Assembly (NCBI RefSeq): GCF_030065675.1
Contig: NZ_JASJDK010000062.1
Span: 1 to 41,042 of the forward strand
Reading direction: 5' to 3'
Length of the DNA: 41,042 nt
DNA from: Mastigocoleus sp. MO_188.B34
GTDB taxonomy: Bacteria > Cyanobacteriota > Cyanobacteriia > Cyanobacteriales > Nostocaceae
Shown here: positions 26,501-34,435 of the stretch, one piece after another
How positions within the stretch are numbered: the first letter of the stretch is position 1
Layout of the letters: every line of letters starts with the position of its first letter
Notes under the pieces: model-generated
Database searches by the model: none
What the model saw: only the letters and a program-made list of their open reading frames with translations
Told to the model about the DNA's origin: nothing
Program-made: the position numbers and the translations under genes

Positions 26501-26665
26501 CTAGAATCTATTTACTTACTCTCATCACAATTATTATCATCAAATTTTCCCATCAAAAATAACCCTCGATAATATTGTCTATACTAATCAATACTTATAG
26601 TATGGGGCGATATTAATATTATGGGCTGCACGCCTCTGCATATTTTTCCAACTGAGGTGAACTAA

Positions 26666-27997
26666 ATGGCAAAGTTGAAACTCTCAAAAAAAGTATCTGC
26701 GAGTTTGATTAACTCTCTGGCTGCTGGAGTCGTACCCAGATTAGGTATCGAAAACATTGCAGTAGGAAGAAAACAAGAGCTCAAAAGCCTTTTACAAAAT
26801 CTCGATGATGTTGCAGAAGGTATTGCAGCATTTCGCTTTATTATTGGCAATTATGGTTCTGGTAAAAGCTTCATGCTTCAGTTAATACGAAATAAAGCGA
26901 TGGAGCAAGGATTTGTAGTAGCTGATGCTGACTTATCTTCAGAGCGTCGACTCGCTGGAACTAATAATCAAGGTTTAGCAACATATCGGGAATTAATGAG
27001 TCATCTAGCAACCAAAACTCGTCCTGACGGTGGTGCTTTAGTCTCGATTTTAGAAGGTTGGATTAATAAAATTCAACAAGAAGTAGTTAAAGAAACAGGA
27101 ATGCAACCTAATGATGAAGATTTCGACCGTCAAATTGAAGTAAAAATCAGAGAAGTAATCAACTACATTGAAGATTTAGTTCACGGATTTGATTTTGGAA
27201 ATGTCATTATTGCTTATTGGCGAGGATATTGTAATGATGATGAAGATCTAAAAAATGCTTCACTTCGCTGGTTAAGGGGTGAATTCTCTACAAAAATAGA
27301 AGCGAAAGTAGCTTTGGGAGTAAGAGTAATTATTGATGATAACAGTTGGTACGACTATATAAAATTATTAGCTAAATTTGTTGCTGAAATTGGTTATAAA
27401 GGACTTATTGTTTTGCTAGATGAAGCAGTCCATTTATCTCAAATATCCACAACAGTTACCAGAGAAAAAAATTATAATAGGTTGCTGGCAATGTTTAACG
27501 ATACCGTGCAATGCAAAGCCGAAAACCTAGGTATTATGATTGGTGGTACTACAAAATTTTTAGAAGATCGCAATCGCGGGCTATTTGCTGATTCTGCTTG
27601 GCGCAGGCGCACTAAAGAAAGTCGCTTTGCAACGCAAGCTGGTGTAAGTGAGTATTTGGGACCTGTTATCCGCCTAAATCCCCTGAAAGAAGAGGAAATA
27701 CTAACACTTTTACAAATATTAACTGATATTCACTCTGCTAATTTTAATTATCAGAGTCAATTGAAAAATAAAGATTTACAAGAATTTATTCAAGAAATTA
27801 TTAGTCGCTTGGGTGCCGATGCATTACTTACGCCAGGTGAAATCGTCAGAGACTTTATTGCCATACTGAATATAATTTATCAAAATCCCCAGATTTCTTT
27901 TACTCAATTAATTCATGGTTATGATTTTAAACCAACAGCAGTTCAGAAAAACATGATCTCAGACGCGGAAGATGATGTAGCTGAGTTTAGTTTGTGA
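26666..27997 (+). CDS. P-loop ATPase, DUF2791 / BREX BrxD-like
   Basis: The 443-residue ATPase starts MAKLKLSKKVSASLINSLAA. It has the segment RLGIENIAVGRKQELKSLLQ typical of DUF2791, Walker A GNYGSGKS (61-68), Walker B GLIVLLDEA (246-254) and a sensor-like IMIGGTTKFLED (290-301). A basic segment WRRRTKESRF lies at 312-321. The family includes BrxD of some BREX phage-defence systems and the ATPases encoded with TerB-N/TerB-C proteins and helicases. Here the neighbour is a TerB-C-like protein, but no helicase, methyltransferase or BrxC/PglZ is in the window, so BREX itself is unlikely. The gene ends before a gap of about 250 bases with no gene. Confidence 0.85.
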   Translation: MAKLKLSKKVSASLINSLAAGVVPRLGIENIAVGRKQELKSLLQNLDDVAEGIAAFRFIIGNYGSGKSFMLQLIRNKAMEQGFVVADADLSSERRLAGTNNQGLATYRELMSHLATKTRPDGGALVSILEGWINKIQQEVVKETGMQPNDEDFDRQIEVKIREVINYIEDLVHGFDFGNVIIAYWRGYCNDDEDLKNASLRWLRGEFSTKIEAKVALGVRVIIDDNSWYDYIKLLAKFVAEIGYKGLIVLLDEAVHLSQISTTVTREKNYNRLLAMFNDTVQCKAENLGIMIGGTTKFLEDRNRGLFADSAWRRRTKESRFATQAGVSEYLGPVIRLNPLKEEEILTLLQILTDIHSANFNYQSQLKNKDLQEFIQEIISRLGADALLTPGEIVRDFIAILNIIYQNPQISFTQLIHGYDFKPTAVQKNMISDAEDDVAEFSL

Positions 27998-28253
27998 ACA
28001 AAATTTATTTACAAACCGAAATGTATTAAAAGTTGTAGTTTTTGGTATTTATTCTGTTCGTACAGCATCCTTTAAATAGGTTCAATACTGTATTAATCTT
28101 ACTTAAAGTTTGATGCTTATGGGTAAACATGTAAAATATTCCCCAAAGATAAATCATTAAATTGAGTATGGATAAATACCGACTTTATCTACACTAAATC
28201 AGGATAGCTTTTCACAAATAATTTTCAATTTGTGTTCGAGTTGTAATGTTAAT

Positions 28254-28391
28254 TTAATTTCCTAGTTCCATCTGATTGATAAATTGGACTTCATTGACTA
28301 CAGCCACACCAAGAATCATACCCATGACTACCGTGTTTGCTATGACTGCAACTGCAACTAAACCATAGAGTCGAAATTTAGGATTTTTCAT
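28254..28391 (-). CDS. Small single-pass membrane protein (45 aa)
   Basis: The 45-residue product starts MKNPKFRLYGLVAVAVIANT, continues VVMGMILGVAVVNEV and ends QFINQMELGN. It has a positively charged N-terminus followed by one long hydrophobic helix (about 10-34) and a short polar tail. A strong ribosome binding site, AGGAGG, lies about 8 bases before the ATG. This makes it far more likely to be real than other short ORFs in the window. It is convergent with the ATPase gene and divergent from the gene at 28549. I do not recognise the family. The form is like small thylakoid or stress-membrane proteins, but no function can be given. Confidence 0.7.
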   Translation of the reverse strand: MKNPKFRLYGLVAVAVIANTVVMGMILGVAVVNEVQFINQMELGN

Positions 28392-28548
28392 CCCTTCAAC
28401 CTCCTAAGTGCTTCGTAGTTTCAACATAGAAGATAAATGTCAAGAACTTTGTAATTTGGCGTTCAAGTAAAGCTAGTATATGTTTACTTGTTTTTTCTGT
28501 ACTCCTTGGGCTGGTAAAATTTAGTGGAGAAAACTATTTTTGAGATCC

Positions 28549-28854
28549 ATGACTGCGGAAACAGATCGGGTTGATTCAAATACTCAGGGTGCGGATGCTG
28601 TAGATAATGCAATTGCTAAAGGAGTTGATTTAGATGGTTCTCCAATTCCTCCAGCTAAATTAGAATTGTATCACCAAGTTATGGGATTGGAGGCAAATAG
28701 ACAACGTAGCGGAGTATCCAATACCATGCGCTCGCGTATTGTTAGAATTGGCGCAAAGCACATTCCTCAAGCAGAACTAGATCGAATGTTACTCGAAGCT
28801 GGTTTTACAGCCCTCAAGGAAAAGGAAGTAGCTTTTTTCTATGGTGGTAAGTAA
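28549..28854 (+). CDS. Conserved cyanobacterial hypothetical protein
   Basis: This soluble protein has 101 residues. The N-terminal 30 residues are polar (TAETDRVDSNTQGADAVDNA), followed by the compact block VDLDGSPIPPAKLELYHQVM and the basic motif RSGVSNTMRSRIVRIGAKHI, then QAELDRMLLEAGF and the C-terminal AFFYGGK. I believe I have seen this pattern as a conserved cyanobacterial protein of unknown function, but cannot give a family name. The strongly basic centre could bind nucleic acid, which is inference. The frame opens with TTG 28540, but ATG 28549 is the likelier start. It is followed almost at once by the tandem hairpin array. Confidence 0.78.
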   Translation: MTAETDRVDSNTQGADAVDNAIAKGVDLDGSPIPPAKLELYHQVMGLEANRQRSGVSNTMRSRIVRIGAKHIPQAELDRMLLEAGFTALKEKEVAFFYGGK

Positions 28855-28864
28855 GTTTTATTTC

Positions 28865-29040
28865 CCCGTAGGGGAATAGATATTGATACTTCCCGTAGGG
28901 GAATAGATATTGATACTTCCCGTAGGGGAATAGATATTGATACTTCCCGTAGGGGAATAGATATTGATACTTCCCGTAGGGGAATAAGTATTGATACTTA
29001 CTCTAGGAGAATAGGTATTGATACTTCCCGTAGGGGAATA
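28865..29040. repeat. 27-bp tandem repeat array of mini-hairpins (about 6.5 copies)
   Basis: The unit starts CCCGTAGGGGAATAGATATT and is completed by GATACTT (27 bases). Copies start at 28865, 28892, 28919, 28946 (these four identical), 28973 (TAAG variant), 29000 (degenerate: ACTCTAGGAGAATAGG) and 29027 (partial, to 29040). Each unit except the sixth carries a hairpin CCC(C)-GTA-GGGG with flanking TT/AA, so the array can fold into a row of stems. It lies 11 bases beyond the stop of the 28549 gene and upstream of the 3' end of maf. It is not a CRISPR: there are no unique spacers. Confidence 0.9.
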
Positions 29041-29101
29041 AAGTTACATTCCCTCAAGAAAATTAAGTTTGTATGTCTTCAACAAAGAAATAAGTTTTGT
29101 A

Positions 29102-29153
29102 TTGTTTCCACGGGGAAACAAATACTCACACTTCTATTTTAGGAAAATAGAGG
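29102..29153. terminator. Two stem-loops between convergent genes
   Basis: The first is TTGTTTCC/GGAAACAA (29102-29121, 4-base loop). The second is CTATTTT-AGG-AAAATAG (29134-29150), extendable with a wobble pair to 29131-29153. They follow the tandem array and precede the 3' end of maf on the minus strand. Neither has a perfect T-run on the plus side, so a terminator role is likely only by position. Confidence 0.45.
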
Positions 29154-29168
29154 AATCAAAAAAAATCA

Positions 29169-29759
29169 CTACCAAAAGTCGTTGACTTGGTATCCTAATT
29201 CAAGAATCATTTGCCGCAGTAAAGGTAAACTCAAACCAATAACATTACTGTGGCAACCTTCAATTTTTTCTACAAACAATCCCCCCTTACCTTCAAGAGC
29301 AAAACTTCCAGCACATTTGAGAGGTTCGCCAGTAGCAACATATGCCTTAATGACATCATTACTCATTGGCGCAAAGTAAACTTTTGTCACTTGACATTTT
29401 ACCAAAGAGCGATTTTGAAGATTATCAATCAAAGCATGACCGGTAAATAAATCGCCAACATTCCCTTGCATTTCTTGCCAGCGATCGCATGCTTCGGCTT
29501 CATCTCTTGGTTTTCCGTGAATATGACCATTAATTAGTAAAACAGAGTCGCAACCCATAACTAAAGCAGATGGGAATTGATGACTCACAGTTTTTGCTTT
29601 ACTCAAAGCTAAATTCTGTACTAGTTCTGATGGATCTTTAAGTTTGATTTGTGACTCATCAAAATCACTGGGTACTACCTTGGGTTCTATACCAACAGTT
29701 TGTAGCAATCGACGGCGTGCTGGTGAAGCTGAAGCCAATACAAATTTGGGAATTTCCAT
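29169..29759 (-). CDS. maf: Maf-type nucleoside triphosphate pyrophosphatase
   Basis: This is a house-cleaning enzyme that hydrolyses non-canonical or pyrimidine nucleoside triphosphates to monophosphates, and is linked to septum formation in some bacteria. The 196-residue protein starts [20 protein letters not shown], the family nucleotide-binding motif, followed by VVPSDFDES (catalytic-site region) and [20 protein letters not shown] with the metal-binding acidic residue. The segment [20 protein letters not shown] is the usual Maf C-terminal motif. The length is standard. It is followed by no gene on its strand before the tandem-repeat region. Confidence 0.95.
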   Translation of the reverse strand: MEIPKFVLASASPARRRLLQTVGIEPKVVPSDFDESQIKLKDPSELVQNLALSKAKTVSHQFPSALVMGCDSVLLINGHIHGKPRDEAEACDRWQEMQGNVGDLFTGHALIDNLQNRSLVKCQVTKVYFAPMSNDVIKAYVATGEPLKCAGSFALEGKGGLFVEKIEGCHSNVIGLSLPLLRQMILELGYQVNDFW

Positions 29760-29818
29760 GAGACTTTGCTTGTGGCAGAAAAATCAAGCTAACAAAAGAA
29801 CATTAACTTAAGTTTTGG

Positions 29819-30364
29819 TTAATAAACAGAGAAGGATAAAACAGTATCTTCAATCAGTCTTTTGACTTTTGGCCAACGTCTTTGAGAGACTGATGCGTTT
29901 AGGGTAAATACTTTACCACGGCGAAGTGCAACACTGGCAAGATTATGTCTTTTCTTATTGTTTGGCAGCTTTACGACATATTCCAACATATAGTAAGTTT
30001 TATCTTCGACTTGCCGTTCGCGAGCATCAACTAACTCTGCTTTTCGTCCACTACCTTCAGGGGCTAAAGCATTTTTACCCAATTTATACCCTACTTCCGT
30101 AGGAGTACCTAATTCTGTAAGAGTCTTATTGGAAGGAGCAGGGCTAACAATAACTGAAACGTTTTCCGTAGTTTCAATGATGTCGTGGAAAACCACATCT
30201 GGTCCACCAGAAACTTTTACTTGTACCCAGCCGTTGGGATATAAGAACTGATATCCTTTGTCGGTATTTACGTAACTTTTCAGACCAGCTGCTGCTGCAA
30301 TATCAACATTTGTAATAAAAAAACTCAGTGTTATCAAAAATAAAAGTAAAAATTTTTTCCACAT
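29819..30364 (-). CDS. PsbP-like protein of photosystem II (CyanoP type)
   Basis: The 181-residue lumenal protein has a signal peptide (MWKKFLLLFLITLSFFITNV, then DIAAAAG, with cleavage expected near residue 26). The mature part matches PsbP: GYQFLYPNGWVQV, PDVVFHDIIETTENVSVIVS and TEVGYKLGKNALAPEGSGR. CyanoP assists photosystem II assembly in cyanobacteria. Unlike many CyanoP proteins I see no lipobox cysteine, so it would be a soluble lumenal protein rather than a lipoprotein. It is upstream of maf on the same strand, with about 60 bases between, and may share its transcript. Confidence 0.92.
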   Translation of the reverse strand: MWKKFLLLFLITLSFFITNVDIAAAAGLKSYVNTDKGYQFLYPNGWVQVKVSGGPDVVFHDIIETTENVSVIVSPAPSNKTLTELGTPTEVGYKLGKNALAPEGSGRKAELVDARERQVEDKTYYMLEYVVKLPNNKKRHNLASVALRRGKVFTLNASVSQRRWPKVKRLIEDTVLSFSVY

Positions 30365-31038
30365 TTCTATACCTTCCTTTGGGTCTGGAGCAAGCGTTCT
30401 ACCGGAGTATTCACATTTCTTATTGTCCCATCAAGAAGTAATTTTCGGTGAATACAAACTGTATAAGACTGAATTTAAGTCATATTTGCTAATTTCAGGG
30501 TCTATCTATATTTGTAAATTTGAGCAAACCTGTATTAAATCAACCACAAATAAAATTCTCACAAGCGTTTAGGATTCTAGAGATTCAAAATTTTAGCGAT
30601 TAAAAATATTGCCACAGACACCGCAAAAAACTGATTTATATCATTCAGAAAATACATAACGGCGTACTAATCTAAAATGGCAGATTTACTTAAATATTGG
30701 TTTTCAGAACAAGATGTGAGTAATATTACATACTCCATACCATTACGAGTAAAGTGTTTTGCTAGTATTAATTGATGATTTACCTAAATTAATTAGGTAA
30801 GCTAAAGTTCTAAGTATTTTGGTTGTTGACTGAAATAGTTTTATATGGAACGGGATATTTCTGAAGACATCAGTGGTGCTAGATGTTACCTTGAGCTAGG
30901 TTCTGACAAAAAGTTAAAAATTCACTGCCTGCTTTAAATTCCAACGAAGGAAAATAAATAAAAGTTAAGGTTGTGAAAATAATCTTCCAGCAAGTTGATA
31001 TTGAGCAATCAATTTAATTACTACAAAACAAACAAACT
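30365..31038. other. Divergent intergenic region psbP-like / hpsJ-like
   Basis: These 674 bases have no convincing gene. A perfect inverted repeat TTACCTAA/TTAGGTAA (30780-30800, 5-base loop) is present and could be an operator or just an A/T hairpin. Short ORFs of about 30 codons occur (for example 30845-30937) without ribosome binding sites. Confidence 0.5.
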
Positions 31039-31884
31039 ATGGTGAATACATCATTTGCTGCGATGAATGCAGGTCGCACACTCAAAGTAGTTGGAATAAT
31101 TTTGATTTTGTCTTTTCTAATTGATTTTATTATTTTGCTACTTCCCTTTCAGCCAACGGATAGAACTTGGCAAATTAGCTTAGCAACAGCACTGGTTGAC
31201 CGAGGAATTGTACCTATAGTGGGATTAGGTATGTTATTCAGTGGCTACTGGGCTGATAGTTTTGCTAATGATAATTCTGGAAATTCCGGTATTGATTTAA
31301 GAATGCCAGCATTGATACTTTCCAGTATTTTAGGGTTAATGTTTTTGCTAATTTTTCCATTACACCTCAATAATGTTCGTCAAGCTAGCACTCAACGAGT
31401 AGAGCAAATTAATAAGCAAGCAGAGCAAGCCCAAACACAGTTAAGTCGTCAAGCTTCCCAGTTAGAAGCCCAATTGAACAGCGAACAGGGTAAAGCTGTA
31501 CTAGAAAATAGACGTAAGCAGCTAAAAGCTCAAATTACTGAATTATTAAAGGACGAAAAGAAGTATAATGAAGCGCTAGCAAATCCAGCCCTAAATTCAA
31601 ACCTTAAAGAATTACTGAACAAAGCTAAAGCTAATCCTAAAGATATAGACAAATTAGTTGCGCAACAAATTGACCCTCAAGCTTTAGCAAAGCAGCAATT
31701 AAGTCAAATTAACGAACGCAAAGAAGAAGCTGCGAAGCGTGAAAGAGATGGAGCGTGGCGTTCTGGAGTGCGAATTGGCATTAGTAGTTTATTGTTGGCA
31801 ATTGGTTACATTATTATCGGTTGGACTGGTCTGAGAAATATGGGTACTTTACGAGGTAATTCACGTAAAGCCACCACTGCTTAG
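31039..31884 (+). CDS. HpsJ-family membrane protein with coiled coil
   Basis: The 281-residue protein has four probable membrane segments (about 16-36, 50-72, 88-108 and 237-258) and between the third and fourth a long coiled-coil stretch rich in Q, A, E and K (VEQINKQAEQAQTQLSRQAS and following). The arrangement and the sequence KVVGIILILSFLIDFIILLL resemble HpsJ, encoded in the hormogonium polysaccharide loci of filamentous cyanobacteria and related to export or assembly of exopolysaccharide. The nearby glycosyltransferase (next gene, same strand, about 170 bases on) fits a polysaccharide role, although no larger hps cluster is visible here. Confidence 0.72.
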   Translation: MVNTSFAAMNAGRTLKVVGIILILSFLIDFIILLLPFQPTDRTWQISLATALVDRGIVPIVGLGMLFSGYWADSFANDNSGNSGIDLRMPALILSSILGLMFLLIFPLHLNNVRQASTQRVEQINKQAEQAQTQLSRQASQLEAQLNSEQGKAVLENRRKQLKAQITELLKDEKKYNEALANPALNSNLKELLNKAKANPKDIDKLVAQQIDPQALAKQQLSQINERKEEAAKRERDGAWRSGVRIGISSLLLAIGYIIIGWTGLRNMGTLRGNSRKATTA

Positions 31885-32052
31885 TTGAATTAATTTATTG
31901 GTGTGAGGCAGTAAGAGAAATTAGTTTCCAACTAATTCTCACGCTGTCCTCAAACTTTAGACTTCCCAAATTTTAGACTTCTCAAATTTTGAATAATTTT
32001 TTTCAATTTCTTTAAAATCAATTTATAAAAATAATTTTAAATATTGCCGCTT

Positions 32053-32997
32053 ATGATTTCAATTTACATATTGACATACAACGAAGAACTGGATATTGCA
32101 GCTTGTATTGAGTCAGCAATGCTTTCAGACGACATTATTGTTGTTGACTCATGTAGTAGCGATCGCACGGTTGAAATAGCCAATTCTTATCCCGTAAGAG
32201 TTGTCACACATCAGTTTGAAAGTCACGGACGCCAGCGCACTTGGATGTTAAATTATATACCTCCAAAACATGAATGGGTTTACATTCTTGAAGCAGATGA
32301 ACGCATGACACCGGAGTTATTCGCTGAATGCAAAGAGGTAATTCAAAATTCTAAAGCTCAAAATTCTGAAGTTCACAATCCTGAAGTTCAAAATTCTGAA
32401 GTTCAAAATTCTGAATGTGTTGGATACTATGTTGCCGAACGCGTAATGTTCATGGATCGTTGGATTCGTCACTCTACCCAGTATCCACGCTATCAATTAC
32501 GCCTGTTAAAACACGGTCAAGTTTGGTTTGATGACTATGGTCATACAGAACGGGAAGTTTGTGAAGGTGCTACAGGTTTTCTCAGAGAAACTTATCCCCA
32601 CTATACCTGTGGGAAAGGTTTGAGTCGTTGGATTGATAAACACAATCGTTATTCCTCAGATGAAGCCCAAGAAACGTTACATCAATTACATAACGGTAAA
32701 ATTAATTGGCAAGATTTGTTTTTTGGACGTTCGGAAGTAGAACGTCGTCGGGCTCTGAAAGATTTATCTTTGCGTCTTCCTGCTAGACCCTTAATTCGCT
32801 TCTTTTACATGTATTTCATATTGGGTGGGTGCTGGGACGGACGCCCAGGCTTAGCATGGTGCACCTTACAAGCATTTTATGAGTATCTAATCGTACTTAA
32901 AATTTGGGAATTAAAACATCTTTCCCAACCATCTTTGAATTCAAGATTGTCTCTGGATGGAATTAGTAAAATTCACCATGCTCTCAAAAATCCTTGA
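32053..32997 (+). CDS. Family 2 glycosyltransferase
   Basis: The 314-residue enzyme is predicted to transfer a sugar from a nucleotide donor to a glycan or lipid. The GT2 start ISIYILTYNEELDIAACIES is followed by the nucleotide-binding segment DDIIVVDSCSSDRT and the acidic motif EADER (80-84). The C-terminal part has GTs' conserved RLLKHGQVWF-type segment and RRALKDLSLRLPARPLIRFF, then a hydrophobic stretch MYFILGGCWDGRPGLAW, as in WaaE/KdtX-like proteins. ATG 32053 is the likely start, although the frame opens with TTG at 32044. Residues 98-122 are a stretch of five EVQNS-like repeats (see separate entry). It lies downstream of the HpsJ-like gene and may serve the same exopolysaccharide pathway. 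Confidence 0.88.
   Translation: MISIYILTYNEELDIAACIESAMLSDDIIVVDSCSSDRTVEIANSYPVRVVTHQFESHGRQRTWMLNYIPPKHEWVYILEADERMTPELFAECKEVIQNSKAQNSEVHNPEVQNSEVQNSECVGYYVAERVMFMDRWIRHSTQYPRYQLRLLKHGQVWFDDYGHTEREVCEGATGFLRETYPHYTCGKGLSRWIDKHNRYSSDEAQETLHQLHNGKINWQDLFFGRSEVERRRALKDLSLRLPARPLIRFFYMYFILGGCWDGRPGLAWCTLQAFYEYLIVLKIWELKHLSQPSLNSRLSLDGISKIHHALKNP
32344..32418 (+). repeat. In-frame 15-bp microsatellite inside the glycosyltransferase gene (5 copies)
   Basis: Five tandem copies of CAAAATTCTGAAGTT (15 bases each; copies 2 and 4 exact, the others diverged) encode the pentapeptide QNSEV with variants. They lie between the donor-binding half and the acceptor-side half of the enzyme. Because the unit is a multiple of three, copy-number change alters the protein's length without a frameshift. 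Confidence 0.9.
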
Positions 32998-33508
32998 AAA
33001 AACTAGAAATTATTACCAAGTATTAAAGATCTTGTTAACATAAATTAATAGTCTTCACATAATTTTTTGTCCAGTTTGTCTCTGGATAAGGGATACATTA
33101 TGGCATCTAAAGATATTTACTTATTTCGCAGCTTTGGGGAATTATGAGCAGCTTTTTGCTGAGCGCGGTAATATTAGTAATAATCTGAATGACTTGCAAC
33201 AATCGTTTACAAGTCTTAAACATATAAAGTAACAGCCCTACAAATCACTGGATCGGGATCCCGATCAATTTTTGTATGCCTATGAGTTAGTAAATATTTC
33301 TTACGTTCTTGTTAATTAAATACGGGTGAATTTTTCCCTTACCTTCACTTTCCAATATTTCTTGAGGTCTTACCGATTTTGCGACGATTGGTTGAGATAT
33401 CAGAAAATATTGGATATGAGGAGAACAAGGGAAAAGAAAAAATAAAAAATATTTTTGTTGCGATATCCAAAATCTGAGTGACTACGCGTCAAATATGATG
33501 TCTATAAA
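32998..33508. other. Non-coding stretch with possible decayed coding remnant
   Basis: Some 510 bases without an intact gene. The frame from about 33095 to TAA 33230-33232 is open and reads protein-like (FAALGNYEQLFAERGNISNN) but has no ATG. A perfect 16-bp palindrome, GATCGGGATCCCGATC, stands at 33251-33266. Promoter elements for the next gene should also lie here. Confidence 0.4.
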
Positions 33509-34321
33509 TTGCAACATCAATTTCGTGTCTTTTCTGCTAATAGCATCACCAAGACACAAGGTTCCACTAAGCAAAAAAAGGAGAGCAATAGCTTGGTAAC
33601 CGAACGCTGGAAACAAAGCTTAAAAAATGACTTAATAGCTGGTTTGTTGGTAATTATTCCCTTAGCAACAACTATTTGGCTAACAATTACAATCGCTAGT
33701 TGGACAATAGATTTTCTAACTAAAATTCCCAAACAACTAAATCCCTTTGATGGGATGAATCCAATCTTAGTAAACCTATTAAACTTGGTGGTGGGGCTAA
33801 TGGTGCCATTACTAAGCATACTTTTGATTGGTTTAATGGCTAGAAATATAGTTGGGCGTTGGTTGTTAGATGTTGGCGAGCGTATTTTACAAGCTATCCC
33901 ATTAGCAGGGCAAGTATACAAAACACTCAAACAGCTTTTAGAAACATTACTCAAAGATTCTAAAGGTAAATTTAGTCGGGTGATTTTAGTTGAATATCCC
34001 CGTCAAGGAATATGGGCAATAGGTTTTGTCACAGCAGTAATTAGCAGTGATATTCAAAGTAAAATGAAGAAACCGATGCTCAGTGTTTTCATTCCTACGA
34101 CTCCTAACCCAACAACTGGTTGGTATGCAGTCGTTCCAGAAGACGAAGTAGTTAATCTATCTATTTCCATAGAGGATGCCTTTAAGATTTTAGTTTCTGG
34201 TGGTATCGTAGCTCCTAATACCCTGTTGCCGCCCCTCAAGTTATCTAAGGATAAGGAGCGCAAACTCGAAGTTTTCCCTCCTACCTTCAAGCGGCAAATA
34301 ACGCCAGTGGAAGAAACTTGA
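33509..34321 (+). CDS. DUF502-family membrane protein
   Basis: This 270-residue integral membrane protein is found across cyanobacteria and other bacteria, with no settled function. A short polar N-terminus precedes two membrane segments (about 40-65 and 85-112), and a C-terminal domain of about 140 residues contains AIPLAGQVYKTLKQLLETLL, VEYPRQGIWAIGFVTAVISS and VFIPTTPNPTTGWYAVVPED, the hallmark DUF502 block. The only in-frame starts before the first membrane segment are TTG at 33509 and TTG near 33593, so the exact start is uncertain. It lies 114 bases upstream of nusB on the same strand, so the two may be cotranscribed. Confidence 0.9.
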   Translation: MQHQFRVFSANSITKTQGSTKQKKESNSLVTERWKQSLKNDLIAGLLVIIPLATTIWLTITIASWTIDFLTKIPKQLNPFDGMNPILVNLLNLVVGLMVPLLSILLIGLMARNIVGRWLLDVGERILQAIPLAGQVYKTLKQLLETLLKDSKGKFSRVILVEYPRQGIWAIGFVTAVISSDIQSKMKKPMLSVFIPTTPNPTTGWYAVVPEDEVVNLSISIEDAFKILVSGGIVAPNTLLPPLKLSKDKERKLEVFPPTFKRQITPVEET

Positions 34322-34435
34322 GGAGATTTACAGTTGATACGGTATCTACTCGATACAGTTTGAGCTAATAATTTCGAGCTATTAATTTGAGCCAATAGAT
34401 CTAAATTTCTTATTCTTCACCCCTCTTTGACAGTT

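Noticed and set aside
26666-27997. Assignment as a BREX phage-defence locus
   Set aside because: Only a BrxD/DUF2791-like ATPase is present; PglX, PglZ, BrxC and BrxL are absent from the window.
28865-29040. CRISPR array
   Set aside because: The units abut with a constant 27-bp period and have no unique spacers; no cas genes are present. It is a simple tandem repeat.
30845-30937. 30-aa ORF in the psbP-like/hpsJ-like gap
   Set aside because: No ribosome binding site and no recognisable features.
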